NCBI GenBank assembly: GCA_016286595.1
Contig: JAEETR010000203.1
Coordinates: 1 to 10,344, forward strand
Direction of reading: 5' to 3'
From: Oscillospiraceae bacterium
GTDB taxonomy: Bacteria > Bacillota > Clostridia > Oscillospirales > Oscillospiraceae
DNA length: 10,344 nt
This document shows positions 1 through 6,074 of the stretch, one piece after another. Position 1 is the stretch's first letter. Every line of letters starts with the position of its first letter. The position numbers and the translations under genes were made by a program. A model generated the notes under the pieces. That model searched no databases. It had not been told where the DNA came from and saw only the letters and a list, made by a program, of their open reading frames with translations.

Positions 1-11
1 ATGATACCCAT
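1..11 (-). CDS. 5' end of an unidentified leftward gene (partial)
   Basis: On the minus strand an ATG at 9-11 begins codons for Met-Gly-Ile and then leaves the window. The gene is inferred from its upstream signals rather than from protein sequence: a GGAGGA ribosome binding site (20-25 on the plus strand as TCCTCC) lies 8 bases before the ATG, and a good promoter lies at 49-77, giving a leader of about 30 bases. Nothing can be said about the product. The alternative is that these signals coincide by chance, but promoter, ribosome binding site and start codon are all spaced as expected in one direction. Confidence 0.5.
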
Positions 12-19
12 GTTGCCGT

Positions 20-25
20 TCCTCC
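20..25 (-). promoter_or_regulatory. Ribosome binding site of the left-edge gene
   Basis: GGAGGA on the minus strand, 8 bases upstream of the ATG at 9-11. It is the main reason for calling a gene start at the very edge of the window. Confidence 0.5.
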
Positions 26-48
26 GCAAATCCCGATTTGTTTTAACC

Positions 49-77
49 ATTGTACCATTGCTGTCTGGCGTGGTCAA
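49..77 (-). promoter_or_regulatory. Sigma-A-type promoter, leftward
   Basis: On the minus strand, TTGACC (72-77) is followed after exactly 17 bases by TACAAT (49-54). Each box differs from consensus at one base. Transcription would start near position 42 and run leftward through the ribosome binding site at 20-25 and the ATG at 9-11. It is the best consensus promoter I see in the window. It means the left-edge gene has its own promoter and need not depend on read-through from the operon at 282-4720. Confidence 0.6.
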
Positions 78-96
78 TTATCCCGCGTTCAAACGT

Positions 97-129
97 GAAG
101 GAGGCGCTTCCTTACGAAGCGCCTCCTTC
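97..129. repeat. Perfect 14-bp inverted repeat (hairpin)
   Basis: The arms 97-110 and 116-129 are exact reverse complements, with core GGAGGCGCTTC against GAAGCGCCTCC, around a 5-base loop (CTTAC). On the plus strand a T-rich stretch (CCCTTTTATATT) begins about 9 bases after the stem, too far for a classical intrinsic terminator. On the minus strand no T-run follows. It could be a transcript-end structure or a copy of a dispersed extragenic palindrome; one window cannot decide. Confidence 0.65.
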
Positions 130-221
130 GGCCATCCCTTTTATATTGCTCACGATCCGTCGCCCTCGGCCTCGCCCCGGTCGGTCGGCGTGAGGTCGCC
201 CACGGGGCGCCTTGAAGGAGT

Positions 222-237
222 TTTTGCCGCGGCAAAA
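222..237. repeat. 16-bp perfect palindrome
   Basis: TTTTGCCGCGGCAAAA is self-complementary over all 16 bases with no spacer. That form is more typical of a dimeric protein binding site than of an RNA hairpin, because no loop is left. It sits just beyond the terminator at 251-279. No regulator can be named from it. Confidence 0.4.
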
Positions 238-250
238 CGGCTTTGATCTA

Positions 251-279
251 AAATCCCGGAGCTTTCCGCTCCGGGATTT
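251..279 (-). terminator. Intrinsic terminator of the U32/ROK/PPTase operon
   Basis: A 12-bp perfect stem (251-262 with 268-279, core ATCCCGGAGC) closes a 5-base loop, three bases beyond the TAA of the phosphopantetheinyl transferase. On the minus strand the stem ends in ATTT and continues TTAGAT, a short T-tract suiting leftward termination. The plus-strand side is also T/A-rich (ATTTATTTATA), so it might work both ways. Its placement directly after the last gene supports the operon boundary. Confidence 0.75.
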
Positions 280-281
280 AT

Positions 282-929
282 TTATACCAGATCGTCCAGC
301 GTCAGCGTGACCGGCCGGGGCGGGGCGTCGAACCGTCCCGCGGCGGCGGCTGTATAGTCCGGCAGCTGGAAGAAGGCCAGATCGAGGTCCGCCTTCTCTC
401 CCCGCAGCCATACGCCCGGCGGATCGAGGTCAACGCGCAGGGCGTACCTGTCACCCGTAAGGCCGGTGCCCAGGAGCTTGAATACGCTCTCCCGGGCCGT
501 CCACAGCCGGAAGAACTCCCGCTTGCGCAGGGACTCGTCGCCGACAGAGTTGAGGTACGCCTCCTCCTCCGGTGAGAAAAACCGGCGGGCGATATCCGGC
601 ACCCGCCGCCGGGTACACTCGATATCAACGCCTGTGGCCTCGCCGTCAAAGCCCGCCATGGCCATATCCCGGGAGTGGGAGAGACTGAAAAAGGGCCCGC
701 CGGGAACAAATGGCTTGCCTTTGTTATCTATCTCCGCCGCCTCCGGGTCGGCGCCGTAAAGGCGAAGACCGAAGGCCATCAGAAGTCCCGCCCCCACGCT
801 GGCGCGGCGGACGGCGTCGTTTTTGTAGCCAAGGGCCTTCTCCCGGCGCCATCGCGGCAGGGCGGACAGTGCCCGGGCCATATCGTCCCCGGAAAGGCCG
901 GAGCAGTCAAAAAGATATATCTCGGACAT
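282..929 (-). CDS. 4'-phosphopantetheinyl transferase, Sfp type
   Basis: The product, 215 residues, transfers the 4'-phosphopantetheine arm of coenzyme A to a serine of acyl or peptidyl carrier proteins, in the cytoplasm with Mg2+. The family signature is clear: FSLSHS at about 81-86, GVDIE at 100-104 (metal ligands D102 and E104), and the motif around 143-154 with W143, E147 and K151. Length fits Sfp/Gsp enzymes rather than the shorter AcpS. An upstream in-frame GTG at 942-944 lacks a ribosome binding site. The ATG at 927-929 is preceded by GAGGTG, which overlaps the TGA of the upstream ROK gene, so I chose it. It is the last gene of a leftward operon followed by a terminator. No carrier protein, polyketide or peptide synthase gene lies nearby, so its target is unknown; fatty-acid ACP or a distant cluster are both possible. 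Confidence 0.9.
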   Translation of the reverse strand: MSEIYLFDCSGLSGDDMARALSALPRWRREKALGYKNDAVRRASVGAGLLMAFGLRLYGADPEAAEIDNKGKPFVPGGPFFSLSHSRDMAMAGFDGEATGVDIECTRRRVPDIARRFFSPEEEAYLNSVGDESLRKREFFRLWTARESVFKLLGTGLTGDRYALRVDLDPPGVWLRGEKADLDLAFFQLPDYTAAAAGRFDAPPRPVTLTLDDLV

Positions 930-931
930 AC

Positions 932-2671
932 TCACCTCGCGCACCCGTAATAAACGGCCCCTACAGCCTGGGCAAACTGGGCGACGGACCGGCCGCTGTC
1001 CCTGAGCTGACGCATCATCGGCGTCACCGCCAGCTCGTCGTCGGCGGCGATGAGACGAATGCCGGGGAGAACTGTCTGCGCCCCCTCCCGGATGAGACGG
1101 AAGCAGACCGGGTCCTTCACCAGTCTCCCGAACAGGGTGCGGTCATCGCAGGGGGTGCGAAGCACCAAATTCGTTTCGGCCCAGGCGGCGGCCAGACTCC
1201 CTCCGAGACAGCGGAAAATATCCGCCGCGGCCTCGCTTTCCCCGGCCCTGGACATGATGAACTCAAGACAGCCCTTTCTCATATCCTCCGGCCGGGTGGG
1301 GACGGTGAGAGAGTTACCCTCCCATCGGAAAAAGCCCTTTTTCACCGCCTCGTCCCATATCTCCGGGGCCTGAGCGGGCAGTCGCTCCGCCGCCCAGCGG
1401 AAAACGCCGGACTGGGAGGCGTACTTCTGCAGTGACCCCGCAAGGCCGGTGGTCCTGTTGCGGGTGGAGCGGACGTCGTAGGCGGGGAAGGTCGCGCCCG
1501 CGCCTGTGCCCAGGTCGATGATGAAGTTGTATATCTCCAGCGGGATGTTGGCCACGGCGCCGTCCTCCCGTATCCATCCGCTGCCCAGATCGGTGCCCAG
1601 TGAGTGGGCGATAAGGCCCCGGGACAGATCGTTGCCCTCGGCGGCGCTCTCGCAGGCGGCGGTGAAGGCCGCCATTGACCCGTCGTTTATGCACCGCACC
1701 CGGCCGCCGGGGACGGTGAAACGCTCAAGAGTGCGGGCAAGACCGGTTATCTTTGCAAACTCCGCCTCGTAATCGCCGGCGGCGGCGCGGATGCCCGCCG
1801 TTTTCGACGTCTCGCCCCCCACGATCAGGTCGTTTATCACCACGTCCGGGAAGCTGACGCCGATGGCGTCGAAATTCAAGAGAGTATCAGCCCGACGCTC
1901 CATCTCGTCAGCGGCGGCGGTGACGTCGCCCGGGGACGCGCCGCGCTCGAAGGCAGAACAGATCACGCCGTCGCCCTTTCCGGCGGCGATGAGGCTCACA
2001 CCGGCCCGCATGAGACGCACAAGCCCGGTGATATGGAGCAGAAATTCCTCCGCGCCGGTTATGGCGGCGGGATTCCAGTCGTACTCGCCCAGCAGCGCCA
2101 GAGAACCGTTCACGGCGGCGGCAAGCTTGATATCGGTGCCGCCGACGTCTATTCCAAGAGCGGTTCTGCCGCTGACACAGTCAGGGGAGAACCGGAATCG
2201 TCCGTTACGTTCGGGATATTTCGGGACGACGGGGGCCGCGGACGCGTCTTTTGCGTCGAAGGTGAAACGCCCCGGCAGGTCCAATGCCGAAAGCACCCGT
2301 TCCGTCACGTTGAGACAGCGGCCGTAGCCGGTGCGCCGGGCGCGGGGCACGTCACGGCCGAACTCCTCCGGCAGCGACAGCGCCAGACGGGACAGCACCG
2401 GGTCCCGCATATCCGTATAGACCGTCAGCCCACGGCCGCCCCAGACGGAGATGACGTTGTAGACAGACGCCAGAACGTACCGGCGGACGAAATCCTCCTC
2501 CTCGCGGGTTTCCCACTCCGGCAGCAGAAGGGGAAAGGACATATCGCTGCCGTCGAAGAGGCGCAGGAAAACGTGAAAAAGCGCTCCCCGGCAGAGATCC
2601 CGGCCCACGTCGACCATATATACAGGCTGGTTTTGCCTGCTCTTTTCAAGAAAACCGGCAATTCTGTTCAA
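932..2671 (-). CDS. ROK-like ASKHA-fold protein with long N-terminal extension
   Basis: A 579-residue protein whose core resembles sugar kinases and regulators of the ROK/hexokinase superfamily. Visible motifs are the phosphate-1 loop GIDVGGTDIK (173-182), CINDGS (327-332; D330 is in the position of the ROK catalytic Asp), and the phosphate-2 motif GTDLGSG (359-365). About 165 residues precede this core, and I recognise no domain in them. The zinc-binding CxCGxxGC motif of classical ROK proteins is not visible. At 579 residues it is nearly twice the usual ROK kinase length, with insertions after the phosphate-2 loop. The start is TTG (2669-2671) with GAGAGG 7 bases upstream; that site overlaps the TGA of the U32 gene, implying translational coupling. 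ATP binding is likely; the substrate, and whether it phosphorylates anything, are unknown. The extension has no obvious winged-helix signature, so a repressor role is not supported. Confidence 0.8.
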   Translation of the reverse strand: MNRIAGFLEKSRQNQPVYMVDVGRDLCRGALFHVFLRLFDGSDMSFPLLLPEWETREEEDFVRRYVLASVYNVISVWGGRGLTVYTDMRDPVLSRLALSLPEEFGRDVPRARRTGYGRCLNVTERVLSALDLPGRFTFDAKDASAAPVVPKYPERNGRFRFSPDCVSGRTALGIDVGGTDIKLAAAVNGSLALLGEYDWNPAAITGAEEFLLHITGLVRLMRAGVSLIAAGKGDGVICSAFERGASPGDVTAAADEMERRADTLLNFDAIGVSFPDVVINDLIVGGETSKTAGIRAAAGDYEAEFAKITGLARTLERFTVPGGRVRCINDGSMAAFTAACESAAEGNDLSRGLIAHSLGTDLGSGWIREDGAVANIPLEIYNFIIDLGTGAGATFPAYDVRSTRNRTTGLAGSLQKYASQSGVFRWAAERLPAQAPEIWDEAVKKGFFRWEGNSLTVPTRPEDMRKGCLEFIMSRAGESEAAADIFRCLGGSLAAAWAETNLVLRTPCDDRTLFGRLVKDPVCFRLIREGAQTVLPGIRLIAADDELAVTPMMRQLRDSGRSVAQFAQAVGAVYYGCAR

Positions 2672-2683
2672 TTTCGTTTCCTC

Positions 2684-4720
2684 TCACAGAAGCTGTCTGT
2701 AATAAAGTCCGCCGGTGCGCTGACCGCCGGATTCCCGGCCGAGGAGGAAATCCTCCGTCACCCGGCGGCACTCGTCGCCGCTCTCGATGGTGAAATACAT
2801 AAGGGTGAAATCGCACTTTGCCATGGGGTGGCCCGTCACGTTCAGCGGCACGGAGTTGAGAAGGGTCGTATAGCGCCGCCCCTGGCACATCATGGGGAAT
2901 TCCACGCCCAGCCGGTCGGTGAGACGGGGCCTTCCGTCACAGCTGCCGCAGCCCTTATTGCGGGCGGGGCAGGAGCGCATGCGCATTACGGGCAGATAGC
3001 CGTAGCCTATGAAGCCCCGCTTTATGCCCCCGCCCAGAGCGGCTATCTTCTTCATCTGCAGCTCGAAGGATACGGTGACGGCCTCCAGCCCCAGCTTTTC
3101 ATATTCGCGGAGGGCCGCGGTGGATGTCACGTTCAGATACGCGCCGCCGCAGACGGGCACGCCCAGGTCCCTCGCCAGAGCGACCGCGTAGGCGTTCTCC
3201 GCCCATAGACGGGGAAGACCCGCGCCCGTCAGTTCCCTCGCCAGGGCTGCGACGCGGTCCTCATCGTCGGGAAAGCAGACCGGGGGCAGCTCGCCGATGA
3301 GCCGGTCTCCGAGAGCACCCATGATTTCCCGGTGGGCGTCTATCTCGTCAAGGGGCAGGATGATCCTGTCGTAAAAGTCCGGGTCCGGCACCTGCCCGTA
3401 TTTCTCGAACCGGCCCCACAGCCGCGCCTTTTCCGGCGGCGTATACCGCTGCGCGGCGGGCATCGTCCAGCCGGTGCACTCATGGGGACGGGGTGCGCCA
3501 CGCAGGGCGTCCAGCTCCTCCAGAGCCCTGCGGCGCATATCGTTCATAACCGACGGGGGCAGCATGAGCCCCGCGGGATTTGAGACAGTCAGGTTTTCGA
3601 GGCGGTACTGGGTGCCGCCGGATTTGGACAGAGCCTTTCTCGCGTGCTCCTCACCGGTGGGCTGCGAGCGGGCGGGGATGGCCGCATCGCCCGTGACGGT
3701 GACAGTCTCACCGCCGCACTTCGCCGTGAGAACGGCGCCGCCGTCCTCCGGTATCGTCAGCGCCATGTCCACTGACACGGTCTGCTTTTCACGGTCGTAG
3801 AGCCGGGCTAGGTCGCCCAATACGGCCTTCGCCGCCACTACGTCCTCCTTCTCACGCCGCCCGAACATGGACATATCCCGCTTCCCGGTGAGATAGCCGT
3901 CGGTGAAGCCGCTGCGGGAGAATACGGAGCGCAGGGCGCTCTCGTCGTAATCCCGGCCTTCAAGGGCCAGGCGGCAGGCGGTGACGGCGGCGGCCACGTA
4001 CTCGGCCCGCTTCATCCGCCCCTCTATCTTGAAGGAGCAGACGCCTGCGTCGGCCAGCTCCCGGACGTGCTTTATGTGGGACATATCCTTCAGCGACAGG
4101 GCGTAATCTCTCCCGCCGCACTTGAAATCCAGACGGCAGGGCTGGGCGCACAGCCCCCGGTTGCCGCTCCTGCCGCCGATGACAGAGCTGAGATAGCAGG
4201 AGCCGGAAAGACTCATGCACAGAGCGCCGTGGATGAAACTCTCCAGCTCCACGGAGGTGGCGGCGCGGATCTTTTTTATCTCGTCAAGGCTCAGTTCCCT
4301 TGCCAGCACCACGCGGCTGCATCCCAGCTCCTCCATCAGACGCACGCCCTTCGTGTTGTGAACGGCGCACTGGGTGGAGGCGTGGATGGCCAGAGTGGGA
4401 TAGCGGCGGCGGATAAGCTCCATCACCGCCAGGTCCTGCACGATGACGGCGTCGGCGCCGGAGGCGGCCACCTCGTCCACGGTGCGCACAAGGTCTTCCG
4501 TCTCGTCGTCCATGACGAGGGTGTTCACCGTAACGTGGACCTTCACCCCGCGGCTGTGACAGTAGGCCACGTCGTCGGCCAGAGAGGAGCCCTCGAAGTT
4601 TTCGGCGTTCCTGCGGGCGTTGAAGCCCTTGGTGCCCAGATATACGGCATCGGCGCCGCAGCGCACGGCGGCAAGCAGCTGTTCGCGGCCCCCCACGGGG
4701 GCGAGGATCTCAGGAGTCAT
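2684..4720 (-). CDS. U32 family protein (RlhA/TrhP-like RNA hydroxylation type)
   Basis: A 678-residue protein of the 'peptidase U32' family. Despite the name, E. coli members TrhP and RlhA act in hydroxylation of tRNA uridine-34 and 23S rRNA C2501, and carry an iron-sulfur cluster. The N-terminal TIM-barrel half begins with the typical PEILAPVGG and GADAVYLG segments. The family signature ESFIHGALCMSLSGSC (160-175) and GLCAQPC (189-195) supply four cysteines, C168, C175, C191 and C195. The middle and C-terminal part is longer than in TrhP and compatible with a DUF3656-containing, RlhA-type layout. A second cysteine group (C584, C591, C594, C612) lies near the C-terminus. In-frame starts at 4780 (TTG) and 4762 (ATG) would lie at or upstream of the predicted promoter. 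ATG at 4718-4720 follows GGTGAT and matches the usual family start. It is the first gene of the leftward operon. Whether the substrate is rRNA or tRNA is not decided. Confidence 0.85.
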   Translation of the reverse strand: MTPEILAPVGGREQLLAAVRCGADAVYLGTKGFNARRNAENFEGSSLADDVAYCHSRGVKVHVTVNTLVMDDETEDLVRTVDEVAASGADAVIVQDLAVMELIRRRYPTLAIHASTQCAVHNTKGVRLMEELGCSRVVLARELSLDEIKKIRAATSVELESFIHGALCMSLSGSCYLSSVIGGRSGNRGLCAQPCRLDFKCGGRDYALSLKDMSHIKHVRELADAGVCSFKIEGRMKRAEYVAAAVTACRLALEGRDYDESALRSVFSRSGFTDGYLTGKRDMSMFGRREKEDVVAAKAVLGDLARLYDREKQTVSVDMALTIPEDGGAVLTAKCGGETVTVTGDAAIPARSQPTGEEHARKALSKSGGTQYRLENLTVSNPAGLMLPPSVMNDMRRRALEELDALRGAPRPHECTGWTMPAAQRYTPPEKARLWGRFEKYGQVPDPDFYDRIILPLDEIDAHREIMGALGDRLIGELPPVCFPDDEDRVAALARELTGAGLPRLWAENAYAVALARDLGVPVCGGAYLNVTSTAALREYEKLGLEAVTVSFELQMKKIAALGGGIKRGFIGYGYLPVMRMRSCPARNKGCGSCDGRPRLTDRLGVEFPMMCQGRRYTTLLNSVPLNVTGHPMAKCDFTLMYFTIESGDECRRVTEDFLLGRESGGQRTGGLYYRQLL

Positions 4721-4752
4721 GAGCATCACCGTCTTATCAATGATTTTACCGT

Positions 4753-4780
4753 ATTTTATCATAAACAGCCGCCGCTGCAA
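4753..4780 (-). promoter_or_regulatory. Promoter of the leftward U32 operon
   Basis: On the minus strand TTGCAG (4775-4780) is followed after 16 bases by TAAAAT (4753-4758), giving a start near 4746 and a leader of about 25 bases to the ATG at 4720. The -35 box matches consensus at four of six bases and the -10 at five of six. This placement argues against the in-frame start codons at 4762 and 4780. Confidence 0.45.
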
Positions 4781-4789
4781 AGTTTAAGG

Positions 4790-4818
4790 TTGAGCAAACG
4801 GCGCAAATATTATAAAAT
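4790..4818 (+). promoter_or_regulatory. Promoter of the rightward FAD/GTPase operon
   Basis: TTGAGC (4790-4795) is followed after 17 bases by TAAAAT (4813-4818), within an A/T-rich stretch that stands out from the GC-rich surroundings. The predicted start near 4825 leaves a leader of about 30 bases to the ATG at 4857. The two -35 boxes of the divergent promoters are only 9 bases apart (4781-4789), so the two polymerases could interfere with each other or share a regulator. Confidence 0.5.
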
Positions 4819-4843
4819 ATAGTTTCAGAAAGAGTTTGCCCGA

Positions 4844-4850
4844 AGGAGGA
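4844..4850 (+). promoter_or_regulatory. Strong ribosome binding site fixing the flavoprotein start
   Basis: AGGAGGA lies 6 bases before the ATG at 4857-4859. It rules out the in-frame TTG at 4836-4838, which lies upstream of it. Confidence 0.85.
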
Positions 4851-4856
4851 CACGAA

Positions 4857-6074
4857 ATGAAGGTCGCCGTTATCGGCGGGGGCGCCGCCGGACTCATGGC
4901 AGCCATAACCGCAGCCCGGGGCGGTCATGCCGTCACCGTTTTCGAAAGGCAGGCCCGGGTGGGCAAAAAGCTGCTGACCACCGGCAACGGCCGATGCAAT
5001 CTGACGAACGTCGCCGCCGCGCCGGATAGATACAACGGCGGGGCGGGGGAATTCACCCGGTACGCTCTGGACGCCTTCGGCGTGGAGGACACGCTGGCGT
5101 TCTTCCGCGATCTGGGCCTCGTGACAGTCACGGAGGAATCGGGGAGAGTGTACCCCCTTTCCGACCAGGCAGGCAGCGTGGTTGACGTGCTGCGCCTTTC
5201 CGCGGCAGGGAGCGGCGCAGAGCTTTGCTGTTCCTCCGAGGTGAGCAGGATAAAAAAGGACAGGCGGGGCTTTACCGTGACCGCCGCCGGGAGCAACCGG
5301 GAGTTTGACGCCGTTATAATCTGCTGCGGCGGCAGGGCCGGAGGCCGCGTGGGCGGCACCGCTCTGGGCTACGAGCTTCTGAAATCCCTGGGCCACACCT
5401 GCACCGCCCTGTATCCCGCGCTGGTGCAGATAAAGACCGATACGGACCTGGTCCGTTCTCTCAAGGGCGTCCGGGCCGACGCGCTCATAAAGCTGACACT
5501 GTGGGACGAGACCATCGCCCGTTCCGCCGGAGAGGTGCAGTTCACCGATTTCGGAATCAGCGGCCCCGCCGTGTTCGAGATATCCCGGGCGGCGTCCGTT
5601 CACGGCGCCGGGTCAAGGGTGACGCTGGACCTCCTGCGCTCCATGGAGACCGGCGAAGCGGCGGAGATAATAAGAAACAGGATAGCCGCCATGCCGTCGC
5701 TGACGCTGGAGAATCTTCTCACCGGTACGGTGCACAACCGGCTGGGCCGGGTGGTGCTGAAATACGCCGGGTACGATATAAACGGGTCCGTCTCCGCCCT
5801 GACTGACGGGGACGCGGCGAAGATAGCCGCCGCGCTGAAGAGCTTCACCCTGAACGTGACGGGCACCCTCGGCTTCGAGGACGCGCAGGTCACCGTGGGC
5901 GGCATAAAGACCGGCGAATTCGACCCGACGACGCTGGAAAGCCGTATAGTTCCCGGCCTTTACGCCGCCGGGGAGGTGCTGGACGTGGACGGCGACTGCG
6001 GCGGCTTCAACCTGCAGTGGGCCTGGTCCAGCGGCCGCCTGGCGGGACAGCTTGGCGGGGGAAAACGCCGATGA
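4857..6074 (+). CDS. HI0933/BaiN-family NAD(P)/FAD-dependent oxidoreductase
   Basis: A 405-residue flavoprotein, full length for the family. The N-terminal dinucleotide fold shows VIGGGAAGLMAA (5-16), with an acidic residue ending the second strand (E30). The family hallmarks follow: KKLLTTGNGRCNLTN (37-51), GEVQFTDFGISGPAVFEIS (225-243), and the C-terminal FAD segment GLYAAGEVLDVDGDCGGFN (367-385). Clostridium scindens BaiN, in the same family, has been linked to bile-acid dehydroxylation, but most members have no assigned substrate and I would not transfer that role. Cytoplasmic, with no signal peptide or membrane segment. The start is set by the ribosome binding site at 4844-4850. Its TGA overlaps the ATG of the next gene by ATGA, so the two are probably translated in a coupled way. 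Confidence 0.9.
   Translation: MKVAVIGGGAAGLMAAITAARGGHAVTVFERQARVGKKLLTTGNGRCNLTNVAAAPDRYNGGAGEFTRYALDAFGVEDTLAFFRDLGLVTVTEESGRVYPLSDQAGSVVDVLRLSAAGSGAELCCSSEVSRIKKDRRGFTVTAAGSNREFDAVIICCGGRAGGRVGGTALGYELLKSLGHTCTALYPALVQIKTDTDLVRSLKGVRADALIKLTLWDETIARSAGEVQFTDFGISGPAVFEISRAASVHGAGSRVTLDLLRSMETGEAAEIIRNRIAAMPSLTLENLLTGTVHNRLGRVVLKYAGYDINGSVSALTDGDAAKIAAALKSFTLNVTGTLGFEDAQVTVGGIKTGEFDPTTLESRIVPGLYAAGEVLDVDGDCGGFNLQWAWSSGRLAGQLGGGKRR

Larger units (their letters stand above)
80..250. other. Gene-free stretch with hairpin structure
   Basis: This stretch lies between the terminator of the phosphopantetheinyl transferase operon and the promoter of the left-edge gene. Open frames cross it on both strands, but none has a convincing ribosome binding site, and the composition (Arg/Pro/Gly/Ser-rich) is that of chance translation of GC-rich DNA. 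It contains a perfect 14-bp hairpin (97-129), a 16-bp palindrome (222-237), and a GC-rich segment (about 160-212). I recognise no RNA family here. Confidence 0.5.

Noticed and set aside
1..246. 81-codon plus-strand open frame
   Set aside because: It runs through the perfect hairpin and the palindrome, overlaps the promoter and start of a leftward gene, and has chance-like Arg/Ser/Pro-rich composition with no visible ribosome binding site inside the window.
112..411. 99-codon minus-strand open frame
   Set aside because: It overlaps the PPTase gene out of frame and crosses its terminator; the product is Arg/Gly-rich with no motif.
2033..3208. 391-codon plus-strand open frame
   Set aside because: Antisense to the well-supported ROK-like and U32 genes. 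Long antisense frames are common in GC-rich DNA, and the translation shows no domain.
2684..4720. Function as a secreted collagenase-type peptidase
   Set aside because: No signal peptide is present, the U32 cysteines fit an iron-sulfur site, and characterised E. coli homologues act in RNA hydroxylation.
4857..6074. Assignment as bile-acid enzyme BaiN
   Set aside because: Family membership is clear, but the family is broad and none of the other bai genes is nearby.
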